NCBI GenBank assembly: GCA_910588555.1 | Contig: CAJUPC010000001.1 | Location: 18,860-82,859, forward strand | DNA: 64,000 bases | Direction of reading: 5' to 3' | Source of the DNA: Candidatus Gastranaerophilales bacterium | GTDB lineage: Bacteria; Cyanobacteriota; Vampirovibrionia; Gastranaerophilales; Gastranaerophilaceae | Shown: positions 8,743 through 16,744 of the stretch, piece after piece | Numbering within the stretch: the first letter of the stretch is position 1 | Layout of the letters: every line of letters starts with the position of its first letter | Made by a program: the position numbers and the translations under genes | Notes under the pieces: generated by a model | Told to the model about the DNA's origin: nothing | Databases searched by the model: none | What the model saw: the letters and a program-made list of their open reading frames with translations, nothing else

Positions 8743-9425
8743 GATTTCTCCCTTACTGCTAAAATATTTCTGTCGATTTCGTCAAAATTTTTGATAATTT
8801 GGCTTACTGCGGGGATATTTTTGTATAAATCTTCACTTTCCATTGAAGCGATTGCAATGATTTTTCCTATACCTGCAGCTCTTGCCGCTTCAATTCCCGA
8901 AACAGCATCTTCTACAACGATACATTCCTCGGGCTTTAAACCCAAATTCTTTGCAGCTTTCAGATAAATATCGGGAGCCGGTTTGCCCTTGATATTCCCG
9001 TCATCAAACACGATTTTGTCTAACTCAAACCATTTTGCAAGATTAAATTCTTCAATAAAAAAGTCCACATTGTTTTTTTCTGACATTGTTGCAATGGTTG
9101 TCGGAATATTGTTTTCTTTCAAATAATCAAGAAATTCAACTGCACCCGGAGCAAGAACCGTATTTTCTTTATCTTTTCTGCACATTTCTCTGTACACTGC
9201 TTCTTTTTCCTGAGCCAATTGTCCAACAAGTTCCGGCTCGGGCTTTCTGCCGAGAAGATATGCTAAAATGTCTTCATTTGTTCTGCCGAACATATAATCG
9301 CGCATTTCTTCATCAGTAAATGCGTGGTCCCTTACGCGTTTTGAAAATTCTCTCCAAGCTTCTAAGTGTTTTTCAGAGTCGAAAAACAGCGTTCCGTTAA
9401 AATCAAAAATTATTCCTTTGTACAT
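8730..9425 (-). CDS. HAD-superfamily hydrolase (beta-phosphoglucomutase-like) with a DxN motif I
   Basis: A 231-residue HAD hydrolase with a helical cap after motif I. Motif I is DFNGT, so the nucleophile Asp8 is present but the usual second Asp (general acid/base) is Asn. Motif III/IV are recognisable as KGKPAPDIYLKAAKNLG and VVEDAVSGIEAARAAG. The KPAPDIY and VEDA segments are typical of the beta-phosphoglucomutase/phosphatase subfamily. The substrate is unknown. It starts 26 bases after the TPR gene's stop and leads a run of overlapping genes (DedA, Ogt, channel). Confidence 0.85.
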   Translation of the reverse strand: MYKGIIFDFNGTLFFDSEKHLEAWREFSKRVRDHAFTDEEMRDYMFGRTNEDILAYLLGRKPEPELVGQLAQEKEAVYREMCRKDKENTVLAPGAVEFLDYLKENNIPTTIATMSEKNNVDFFIEEFNLAKWFELDKIVFDDGNIKGKPAPDIYLKAAKNLGLKPEECIVVEDAVSGIEAARAAGIGKIIAIASMESEDLYKNIPAVSQIIKNFDEIDRNILAVREKSWTL

Positions 9426-9451
9426 TTGTCCTCTTTTACTAATAATTGTCT

Positions 9452-10075
9452 TTATATCTGGTTTTCAATAAGTTTGTTGTAGTGCTCAAGATATGATTTT
9501 GCAGTTTTTTCCTTGTTTAATTTTTTGTATACATAAGCAAGGTTGTAGTGAAAATCTGCAACAGTGTTTTTCAAATCTATAGCAGTTAAAATTTCGAATT
9601 TAGCTTTTCCGTATTTGCCGAGAGCAATATATGCACAGCCAAGATTGTAATGTGCATAAGCATATTCGGGATGAAGTTTTATAACTTTTTTGTACTGTTC
9701 GACAGCCATATTTGGTTTTCCGTCTTGAAGATAAATATTGCCGAGATTGTAATAAGCTTTGTAAAAAGAGTCGTCAGTCTGAATTGCTCTGTTATACATA
9801 AAAACAGCTTCATCAAGTTTTCCCTGGTCTTGCAGAAGATTTCCCAAAAGTAGCCAGTTTTGTGCGCTTCTTTCTTCGTCAGGAATACTCAAAAGCATAT
9901 TAAATGCGCTGTTTATTTCATTTCCCGCATAAAATACGTTTGCCTGTTCCGATAAAAGTTTGTATTGTTCTGTCTGAACAATTGTATTTGTGGGTTTAAC
10001 TTTTTTTGCAGGGAGTGCAAATGCACAATTTGCGGTTAAAACTATTAAAAATAAAATATAGCTAAATCTCTTCAT
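9452..10075 (-). CDS. Secreted TPR-repeat protein
   Basis: A 207-residue protein starting with a clear signal peptide (MKRFSYILFLIVLTANCAFA). It contains at least three consecutive tetratricopeptide repeats, such as the unit with AYYNLGNIYLQDGKPNMAVE. The ATG at 10075 is preferred over an upstream in-frame start because the signal peptide begins there and a TATAAT lies exactly six bases upstream (10087-10082), which suggests a leaderless mRNA. A periplasmic scaffold role is inference. Confidence 0.8.
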   Translation of the reverse strand: MKRFSYILFLIVLTANCAFALPAKKVKPTNTIVQTEQYKLLSEQANVFYAGNEINSAFNMLLSIPDEERSAQNWLLLGNLLQDQGKLDEAVFMYNRAIQTDDSFYKAYYNLGNIYLQDGKPNMAVEQYKKVIKLHPEYAYAHYNLGCAYIALGKYGKAKFEILTAIDLKNTVADFHYNLAYVYKKLNKEKTAKSYLEHYNKLIENQI

Positions 10076-10117
10076 AAGAGGATTATAAAATAAATCAGAA
10101 AAAATATCCACAAAAAT

Positions 10118-10145
10118 TTGACGAAATTTTTAAATGTTACATAAT
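10118..10145 (+). promoter_or_regulatory. Promoter for a candidate small RNA
   Basis: TTGACG at 10118-10123 and CATAAT at 10140-10145 are separated by 16 bases, a good sigma-70-type arrangement. It points right and has no open reading frame after it before a strong terminator at 10176-10208. It is divergent from the TPR gene. Confidence 0.4.
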
Positions 10146-10151
10146 GTTATT

Positions 10152-10208
10152 GATGTCTCTTTTACTGATTTAATACCCGCACTTTGACTCCTTGGTGCGG
10201 GCTTTTTA
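10152..10208 (+). ncRNA. Candidate small RNA ending in an intrinsic terminator
   Basis: Between the promoter at 10118-10145 and a terminator lie only about 55 bases. The terminator has a 7-base stem, CCCGCAC (10176-10182) and GTGCGGG (10195-10201), a 12-base loop, then C and TTTTT on the + strand. No gene on the + strand could use it as its end, since the upstream gene reads the other way. A short independent transcript is the simplest explanation. It could alternatively be a weak terminator for the XRE gene reading left, but on that strand no T-run follows the stem. Confidence 0.35.
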
Positions 10209-10222
10209 TTATATACAGTTTA

Positions 10223-10447
10223 TCACATAGTATCTTTTAATAAATATTCAACAGTAACATCTAATGTTTTTGCAATTTTATATAATGTTTTCAAACTTAA
10301 ACTTTTTTCTGCTCTTTCGATACACCCAATATAATTTCTAGCAGAGTCAATATTGAACGCAAGTTTCTCCTGAGAAAGTTTTTTTGCATTTCTAGCTTCT
10401 CTTATATTTTTACCTAATTTTTGGAAGAAATCTTGATATTCATTCAT
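10223..10447 (-). CDS. XRE-family transcriptional regulator
   Basis: A 74-residue protein that is almost entirely one helix-turn-helix domain (LSQEKLAFNIDSARNYIGCIERAEKSLSLKTLYKIAKTLDV, helices spanning most of its length). The ATG at 10447 with GGTGG just upstream is preferred to a longer reading that would add 25 unlikely residues. It is divergent from the small gene at 10514, with palindromic sites between them, so autoregulation and control of the neighbour are likely. Confidence 0.85.
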   Translation of the reverse strand: MNEYQDFFQKLGKNIREARNAKKLSQEKLAFNIDSARNYIGCIERAEKSLSLKTLYKIAKTLDVTVEYLLKDTM

Positions 10448-10498
10448 ACCACCTATTATGGTACATTTTTGTATTATCATCCACCACCAGTATGGTGG
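10447..10498. promoter_or_regulatory. Putative operator pair between the XRE gene and its divergent neighbour
   Basis: Two related inverted repeats: TACCA-N7-TGGTA at 10447-10463 and CCACCA-GTA-TGGTGG at 10484-10498. The spacing of about three helical turns between centres and the position over both start regions fit binding of a small XRE dimer. The first site overlaps the XRE start codon, as in many autorepressors. Confidence 0.5.
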
Positions 10499-10513
10499 CA
10501 GAAAGGGGAATAT

Positions 10514-10834
10514 ATGGACCATAATGATAAAAATGAAATCTTTTATAGTGACAAAGAAGAAAAATTTGAAAAAGAAAATAATCCTGTAAGATTAGAGTTT
10601 AACAATGTTAAAGCAAGCTGTAACAAAGTAGAATGTCTTATTAACATGATGCTTACAGCATTAAAAAATGATTTTGACGAAACAGATAAAAATGATATTA
10701 TTGATTATATTGAGTTAGTTCTTGAACAGCTTCAATGCCATGATGAAACACTTGATGAGTTTTTTAATTCTTTGGATATTCCAAATACTAAGACAAAATT
10801 GATAGGTTTAAATTATTATAAAAAGAAAGATTAA
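10514..10834 (+). CDS. Small acidic hypothetical protein
   Basis: A 106-residue protein rich in Asp, Glu, Asn and Lys with no recognised domain. The central part (NKVECLINMMLTALKNDF, then a second acidic helix) looks helical. The start at 10514 is chosen because AAAGGGG precedes it at good spacing; an earlier in-frame ATG would run through the operator. No signal peptide. It is controlled from the same intergenic region as the XRE gene, so a regulator-target or toxin-antitoxin-like pairing is possible, but I see no toxin fold. Confidence 0.6.
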   Translation: MDHNDKNEIFYSDKEEKFEKENNPVRLEFNNVKASCNKVECLINMMLTALKNDFDETDKNDIIDYIELVLEQLQCHDETLDEFFNSLDIPNTKTKLIGLNYYKKKD

Positions 10835-10914
10835 TTGCAGGTTTGGATATCCCAATTTTTTTATATTTCAAAAGTAACAATTTTTTTTATATTTTTTGTG
10901 CAAATTTGTAGTTT

Positions 10915-11535
10915 ATGCTAACATTATTATATATGGACTTGAAGAGCAGATTGCAGAATTTAACAAAAAAACAAAAAGCTTATATCGGAGCTTTTGCCGC
11001 GATTGTGGCTCTTTTGATGTGGGCTTTTATTTCTGCCGGAGTAATTACAAATAATTTTAACAGAAGCCAGCTTCAAACCGACAAAGACAGGCAGGAAGCC
11101 TTAATCAACGGCATTATTCTGACAGAAACTAAAGACGAAAACAAATACTGGGAGATTTATGGCGAAACCGGCAACTATGACAGCAGCAACGGCGTTGCTA
11201 TGCTTAATAATGTTGTTGGAAACTTTTTTGACGATAATAATGATGTCTCCATGAGTTTTGAGTCTTCAAAAGGTACTTATAACGAGAAAAAATCTCAAAT
11301 TATATTATATGAAAATACATTTATTGTTTTGAAAGATTTGACTACTCTTCGTGCAAATAAACTTATCTGGTCAGGTAAAGACCAGCCCGTTATTGCGGAG
11401 GGAAATGTGAGAATTACAAGAAACAGCGAGTTTCTTGCTCTTGCAAAAAGGGTTGAAATAAGCCCTGATTATGAACATTTTAAGATTAGCGGAAATGCAG
11501 TTTCCAAAGTTTTTAACGATAAGGAGAACAAGTGA
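10915..11535 (+). CDS. LptC-like LPS-export bitopic membrane protein
   Basis: A 206-residue protein with one N-terminal membrane segment (about residues 24-45) and a periplasmic region that resembles the LptC/OstA beta-jellyroll (NKYWEIYGETGNYDSSNGVA, GKDQPVIAEGNVRITRNS). LptC links the inner-membrane ABC exporter to LptA. The call rests on topology, the weak repeat and the following LptA-like gene, which it overlaps by four bases. The ATG at 10933 (residue 7) is an equally possible start; neither has a clear ribosome site. Confidence 0.7.
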   Translation: MLTLLYMDLKSRLQNLTKKQKAYIGAFAAIVALLMWAFISAGVITNNFNRSQLQTDKDRQEALINGIILTETKDENKYWEIYGETGNYDSSNGVAMLNNVVGNFFDDNNDVSMSFESSKGTYNEKKSQIILYENTFIVLKDLTTLRANKLIWSGKDQPVIAEGNVRITRNSEFLALAKRVEISPDYEHFKISGNAVSKVFNDKENK

Positions 11536-12515
11536 AAAAAACAGTCTTAGCTATAATTATTACATTATTTGCGGCAGGTCTGATTGTTCAGGCTTCTGAC
11601 CTTGTTATTGAGTCAAAAACGCAGAGTTATGCCGAAAATGAAAATAAATTGAAATTTGAAGGTGATGTAAAAGTCACCGTTGATGATTTGAAAGTTGTCG
11701 GAGAGTCGGCAGATGTGAGCATGGACGAAAATCAGAAACTTGATACTGCAACTTTTTATGACAAACCTTACGCTTATGAGGTTAAGAAAAATAAAAAACG
11801 CGAAGTTAAAGCTAATATTTTGAAAATGTCTTTGATTACAAAAGTTGTAAAAGCTCAGGGCGACACGCAGTCTATTGTTTTTGACGGCAAAACTCCCGTT
11901 GTTGTTATCAACGCAGATGAGCAGGAATATGATACAAAAACAGGCATTATGACTGCAACAGGTGCTGTTACAATTCATTATAAAGAATTGGAAACTTTTT
12001 CTGACCATGCAAAAGTTAAGACTGATAAAAACGGTGATTTAAAAGATATTGAACTTACTGGGAATGCAAGAATTAAACAGCAGGGCGGTAATGATTCTTT
12101 TGCCGATAAATTTTTCTACAATGCAAATACAAAAATACTTACGGCTGTAGGAAATACAACCTCTAATGCAGTTATGGAAGATGGTACAAAACTTATCTTG
12201 AAATCCGCTCGTCAGGAATTTGCGCAAGATAAAAATATTTTTAATGCATCGGGTAACGTAAGAGTTTGGTATCAGGATTATTATGCAGCAGGGCCGAAAA
12301 TTGTTGTTTATCCGAATAAAGAAGGAAAGCCGAATGAAGTTTATTTCACGGGACGTTCAAGTATAACACAGGGTGTAAGAACAATTTATGCTGATAAAAT
12401 TAAGATGACAATGAAACCGAAAGATTTCCATGCGGACGGAAATACAAGAACAGTAATCAAAAATATCGGCTCGGGCGACAGTAATAATAACGGCGGAATG
12501 GGATTGGGATTATAA
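11532..12515 (+). CDS. LptA/OstA-like periplasmic LPS-transport protein
   Basis: A 327-residue protein with an N-terminal signal peptide (MKKTVLAIIITLFAAGLIVQ) followed by repeated OstA-type strands such as LKFEGDVKVTVDDLKVVGES, KTGIMTATGAVTIHYKE and LKDIELTGNARIKQQGG. LptA proteins form a periplasmic bridge for LPS; this one is longer than the E. coli protein (185 residues), suggesting two tandem jellyroll units. Its stop overlaps the next start (TAATG). Its presence supports an outer membrane with LPS. Confidence 0.8.
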   Translation: MKKTVLAIIITLFAAGLIVQASDLVIESKTQSYAENENKLKFEGDVKVTVDDLKVVGESADVSMDENQKLDTATFYDKPYAYEVKKNKKREVKANILKMSLITKVVKAQGDTQSIVFDGKTPVVVINADEQEYDTKTGIMTATGAVTIHYKELETFSDHAKVKTDKNGDLKDIELTGNARIKQQGGNDSFADKFFYNANTKILTAVGNTTSNAVMEDGTKLILKSARQEFAQDKNIFNASGNVRVWYQDYYAAGPKIVVYPNKEGKPNEVYFTGRSSITQGVRTIYADKIKMTMKPKDFHADGNTRTVIKNIGSGDSNNNGGMGLGL

Positions 12516-13282
12516 TGAACACGGATAAAGCTGTAGAATTTTATAACAAAGGCGAATATAAAGAAGCAATCGATGCTTTCAGTGTAATATTGGAAGAATG
12601 TCCGGATAATGCCGAATTATACAATAACATTGCTTTGTGTTATGCAAATTTGGGTGATTACGAAAAAGCCGAAAAGAATTATCTTAAAGCTCAGGAATTA
12701 AATCCTAAGTTACCTCAAATTTATATTAACCTTGCTGATATTTATTATAGAAACAAAGATATGGCAAGCGGTATCGGGTTAATTACTACAGGGATTTGTG
12801 AAATTCCCGATAACATGGTTTTGCGTCATTATCTTGCAAGATTTTATATGGAAGATGCAAAGCTTGATTTAGCTATTGACGAACTTGAAGCTATTTTGGA
12901 AAAACAGCCTGATAATTATGATGTTTATTATGATTTGGGTAAGGTTCATTTTGAGCTTGGTAATTATGCCTGTGCTATAGAAAATTTTGAAAATGTTCTT
13001 GAATATAAGAGTGAAAATCCTTGGATTTATTATTATCTCGGTGAAGCTTACGAGGCTAATGATGAAATTGATAAGGCAATTTCAAATTTCTTGAAAGCCA
13101 TTGCACGTAATGAAGCTTTTTCACCTGCATATAAAAAAGTTGCTATTTTGTTTCTTGCACGCGGTGACTATGATGATGCAATTGAATATTTTGAGGATTA
13201 TATTGAATTGGATATTCCCGAAGAAGAAGCAGGCAAAATTAAAGAATTGATAGAAAGAATTAAGAAAAAACAAAATGGATAA
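12515..13282 (+). CDS. Cytoplasmic TPR-repeat protein
   Basis: A 255-residue protein made of about six to seven tetratricopeptide repeats, for example PDNAELYNNIALCYANLG and PWIYYYLGEAYEANDE. There is no signal peptide, so it is probably cytoplasmic or membrane-associated. Its position between lptA and dprA, with overlaps on both sides (1 base and 8 bases), places it in one transcript with them. The partner is unknown. Confidence 0.85.
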   Translation: MNTDKAVEFYNKGEYKEAIDAFSVILEECPDNAELYNNIALCYANLGDYEKAEKNYLKAQELNPKLPQIYINLADIYYRNKDMASGIGLITTGICEIPDNMVLRHYLARFYMEDAKLDLAIDELEAILEKQPDNYDVYYDLGKVHFELGNYACAIENFENVLEYKSENPWIYYYLGEAYEANDEIDKAISNFLKAIARNEAFSPAYKKVAILFLARGDYDDAIEYFEDYIELDIPEEEAGKIKELIERIKKKQNG

Positions 13283-14351
13283 ATACTGGGTTGCTTTTTC
13301 ATCAATAGAAGAGATAGACAGTTCTTTTATTCAAAGGCTGTATAATTATTACGGAGATATTGAAACGGCATTTAACGCCGATGATTTGTCCTGTATTGAC
13401 GGTTTGAGCGTAAAAAAAGCAGAAAAATTTTTGAGATTGAGAGATAAAGTTAATCCCGATAAAGCTTTGCAGACTGTTATTGATAAAGGAATTAAATTTG
13501 TTACTTTTCAAGATGAAAAGTATCCCATAATGCTCAGAAACATTGATAATCCTCCGTCTATTCTTTATTACAAAGGTGATTTGTTTGATTGTAATTTAGA
13601 AAAAACTCTTGCGGTTGTCGGCTCAAGAAAAGCGACGAGTTATGCAAAAGATGCGCTTGCAAAGATTATTTCAGAATTAAATGGGACAGATATTTGTATA
13701 GTTTCGGGTTTGGCATCCGGAATTGATACTACAGCTCATGTTACAGCATTAGAGAATAGCCTGAAAACAATAGGAGTAATCGCAAGCGGTTTTGATTTTA
13801 CATATCCTGCGGCAAACAAAGATTTGTATAAAAGAATTGAAGAAGGCTGCGGAGCAGTGGTCAGCGAATATTATCCGACATTTGAACCTTTAAAGTTTCG
13901 TTTTCCTCAGAGAAACAGGATTGTATCGGGCTTAAGTTACGGCACTTTAGTTGCTGAAGCGTCATTAAAAAGCGGAGCCTTGATTACTTCTAATTTAACT
14001 CTTGAACAGGGCCGAGAATTGATGTGTATACCAGGTTTGATTACCAATCCGAATACGCAGGGTATTTATAAATTACTTAAAAACGGTGCAGCATTGGTTA
14101 CATGCGCTGATGATGTTTTGGAAGCTTTAAACTGGGAAGTGAAAATTGAACAGCAAAATTTATTTAATCTTCCTGAATTGAGCGAAGATGAACAAAGAAT
14201 TTATGAGGCTTTGGAAATTGAGGATAAATGCGTCGATGAATTACAGGCATTTACAAAGTTGAGTATAGATAATTTGTTGATGTACTTGACAACAATGGAG
14301 CTTAAAGGCATAATAAAACAGGTCGACGGGGATAGATACAGGAAAATATAA
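13275..14351 (+). CDS. dprA: DNA-processing protein DprA
   Basis: A 358-residue DprA/Smf protein, which loads RecA on incoming single-stranded DNA during natural transformation. An N-terminal helical region with a helix-hairpin-helix-like part (LSCIDGLSVKKAEKFLRLRD) precedes the Rossmann-like core with VVGSRKATSYAKDA, VSGLASGIDTTAH and FPQRNRIVSGL. A C-terminal winged-helix segment (about 295-355) follows. The gene overlaps topA by one base, as dprA-topA pairs often do. With many type IV pilin-like genes nearby, competence is plausible but not shown. Confidence 0.95.
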   Translation: MDKYWVAFSSIEEIDSSFIQRLYNYYGDIETAFNADDLSCIDGLSVKKAEKFLRLRDKVNPDKALQTVIDKGIKFVTFQDEKYPIMLRNIDNPPSILYYKGDLFDCNLEKTLAVVGSRKATSYAKDALAKIISELNGTDICIVSGLASGIDTTAHVTALENSLKTIGVIASGFDFTYPAANKDLYKRIEEGCGAVVSEYYPTFEPLKFRFPQRNRIVSGLSYGTLVAEASLKSGALITSNLTLEQGRELMCIPGLITNPNTQGIYKLLKNGAALVTCADDVLEALNWEVKIEQQNLFNLPELSEDEQRIYEALEIEDKCVDELQAFTKLSIDNLLMYLTTMELKGIIKQVDGDRYRKI

Positions 14352-16651
14352 TGGCAAAAACAGCAGAGAAAAAAGAAAAATCGTTGGTTATAGTTGAGTC
14401 TCCCGCAAAATCTAAAACTATTAGAAAAATTTTGGGCGACAGTTTTCAGATTGAAGCAAGTTTCGGTCATGTCAGAAATTTATTGACAAAAGACCCATCG
14501 ACTCAAAATTTGGGATTTGAAATTGAAAACCATTTTATGCCTAAATTTGAGGTTATTCCCGGCAAACAGCAGGTTGTAAAAAAACTCAACGATATGGCAA
14601 AAAAAGTTGACAAAATCTACCTTGCTTCCGACCCTGACCGTGAGGGAGAAGCTATTGCATGGCATGTTCGTCAGATTTTAAAAGTGCCTGATGAGAAGAT
14701 TTTGCGTATTGTGTTTAACGAAATTACTCCAAAAGCCGTAAAACATTCCGTTGCCAATCCGCGCGGAATTGACATGGATATGGTTCAGGCACAGCAAACA
14801 AGACAAATTTTGGACAAACTTGTAGGCTATAAATTGTCGCCTGTTCTTTGGAAACAAATAGGTAACAGAAACCTGTCTGCCGGGCGTGTTCAATCCGTTG
14901 CACTCCGTATGATTTGTGAACGCGAAGAAGAAATCGAAGCATTCATACCGCAAGAATACTGGTCAATCCACACGGATTTGGAAAAAGACGGAAAAGTATT
15001 TGAAGCAGAACTCTCAAAAATTAAAGACAAACCGGTTGAAAAAACTATTAAAAATCAAGAAGAAGCGCAAAAAATAGTTGACTATTTGCAAACTCCCGAC
15101 AGAGAATTTGAAGTAGCAAAAGTTACTAAAAAAACAATGAAGCGCAAGCCTACTGCCCCTTTTATAACTTCAACCTTACAAAGGGCGGCTTCATCAAAAC
15201 TCGGTTTTGGTGTTCAAAAAACAATGCAGGTTGCGCAAAAATTATACGAAGGTATGGAAATTGACGGAACTCCGGTCGGTTTGATTACCTATATGAGAAC
15301 TGACAGTGTTCGTGTTTCTGATGATGCGCAAGCAATGGCAAAAGATTTTATTCTCGGAAATTACGGTGAAAAATACTATCCCGAAACTCCGAATATTTAC
15401 ACAAAAGGTAAACAAAATGTACAAGACGCGCACGAAGCTATAAGACCATCATATCCCGAACGTACGCCTGAAAGTATTAAACAGTATCTTGATAATGACC
15501 AATACCGTTTGTATAAGCTTATTTGGGATAAGTTTATGTCATCTCAAATGTCAAATGCCGAAGTTGCTAATAAATCTTTAGAAATTAAAGCAGGAGATTA
15601 TACTTTAAAAGCAGGCACAAGCAAAGTTACTTTTGACGGTTTCTTGAAGTTATATAATGATGCTGACGAACAGGAAAAAGACGCGGACGCTAAAATTCCT
15701 GATTTGGAAAAAGGTGACAAGGTTAATTGTAAAAAAGTTACACCGAAACAGCACTTTACGCAGCCGCCGCCAAGATATAATGAAGCGTCGCTTGTTAAAG
15801 CTTTAGAAGAACACGGTATCGGACGTCCGTCTACTTATGCAACAATTATTACGGTAATTCAAACACGTAAATATGTTGAAAAGAAAGACAAGGCGCTTCA
15901 TCCGACACTTCTTGGCCGAACTGTTTCAAAACAGCTTGTGGCACAGTTTGCAGATATTATGGACTATAAATTTACTGCAGGCATGGAAACAAAATTAGAC
16001 CAGATTGCTGAAAAAAAACTTATTTGGAATGATGTTTTGCAGGAATTCTATGACCCGTTTATTATTGAAGTTAATAAAGCTCTTCAAACAGGTGAACGCG
16101 TAAGAATTGAAAGTAAAATTAAATGTCCGAACTGCGGCAAGCCTATGGTTTTGAGAACAAGCAAATTTGGAACTCAGTTTTTAGGCTGTTCGGGTTATCC
16201 TGATTGTAAAACCGTAATGTCTCTAAACGCATTATCAGAAGAAACTGAGGACGAAGCTGAAAATAAAGAACCCGAAGTTTGCGAAGAAAAATGTGAAAAA
16301 TGCGGCTCTGATATGGTTTTCAAAATGGGGCCTTACGGCAAATATATGGAATGCACAAATGAAGATTGCAAACATAGAAAACCGTTTAGAAAATCGACAG
16401 GAGTAAAATGCCCAAAATGCGGTCAGGGAATGATTGTTGAAAGAAAATCAAAACGCGGAACGGTATTTTATGGATGTGATAAATATCCGGATTGCGATTT
16501 TACATTGTGGAATGAGCCTACAGGTGAAGAATGTCCGGAATGCAAATCCTTGCTTGTCAAAAAAGTATTGAAAAAAGGTACGGTAATTACCTGCTCAAAC
16601 ATGAAATGCGGGTATAAAAAAGAGGTAGAAGAGTCTGAAGTTGTTGAATAA
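14351..16651 (+). CDS. topA: DNA topoisomerase I
   Basis: A 766-residue type IA topoisomerase that relaxes negative supercoils. The TOPRIM domain is at the N-terminus (VIVESPAKSKTIRKILG, then ASDPDREGEAIAWHV with the metal-binding DxDxEG). The active-site tyrosine is in GLITYMRTDSVRVSDD. The C-terminus carries four zinc-ribbon units with paired cysteines (starting CPNCGKPM, CEKCGSDM, CPKCGQGM and CPECKSLL). The stop codon runs directly into a palindromic repeat. Confidence 0.97.
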   Translation: MAKTAEKKEKSLVIVESPAKSKTIRKILGDSFQIEASFGHVRNLLTKDPSTQNLGFEIENHFMPKFEVIPGKQQVVKKLNDMAKKVDKIYLASDPDREGEAIAWHVRQILKVPDEKILRIVFNEITPKAVKHSVANPRGIDMDMVQAQQTRQILDKLVGYKLSPVLWKQIGNRNLSAGRVQSVALRMICEREEEIEAFIPQEYWSIHTDLEKDGKVFEAELSKIKDKPVEKTIKNQEEAQKIVDYLQTPDREFEVAKVTKKTMKRKPTAPFITSTLQRAASSKLGFGVQKTMQVAQKLYEGMEIDGTPVGLITYMRTDSVRVSDDAQAMAKDFILGNYGEKYYPETPNIYTKGKQNVQDAHEAIRPSYPERTPESIKQYLDNDQYRLYKLIWDKFMSSQMSNAEVANKSLEIKAGDYTLKAGTSKVTFDGFLKLYNDADEQEKDADAKIPDLEKGDKVNCKKVTPKQHFTQPPPRYNEASLVKALEEHGIGRPSTYATIITVIQTRKYVEKKDKALHPTLLGRTVSKQLVAQFADIMDYKFTAGMETKLDQIAEKKLIWNDVLQEFYDPFIIEVNKALQTGERVRIESKIKCPNCGKPMVLRTSKFGTQFLGCSGYPDCKTVMSLNALSEETEDEAENKEPEVCEEKCEKCGSDMVFKMGPYGKYMECTNEDCKHRKPFRKSTGVKCPKCGQGMIVERKSKRGTVFYGCDKYPDCDFTLWNEPTGEECPECKSLLVKKVLKKGTVITCSNMKCGYKKEVEESEVVE

Positions 16652-16653
16652 TG

Positions 16654-16722
16654 CGTCATTGCGAGTTTGACTCGCAATCGCAGAGTCGCAGCAATTATGC
16701 GATACCGGAGTCCGGTATGACG
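16654..16722. repeat. REP-like palindromic intergenic element
   Basis: A compact 69-base element bounded by CGTCAT (16654-16659) and ATGACG (16717-16722). Inside are two perfect hairpins: ATTGCGAGT/ACTCGCAAT with a 3-base loop (16658-16678), and ATACCGGA/TCCGGTAT with a 1-base loop (16702-16718). Its G+C is well above its surroundings. The CGTCATTGCGAG start is a motif I recall from dispersed repeats in several bacterial groups. I found no second copy in this window. Confidence 0.65.
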
Positions 16723-16744
16723 GAAGAAAGTATAGGAGTAAAAA

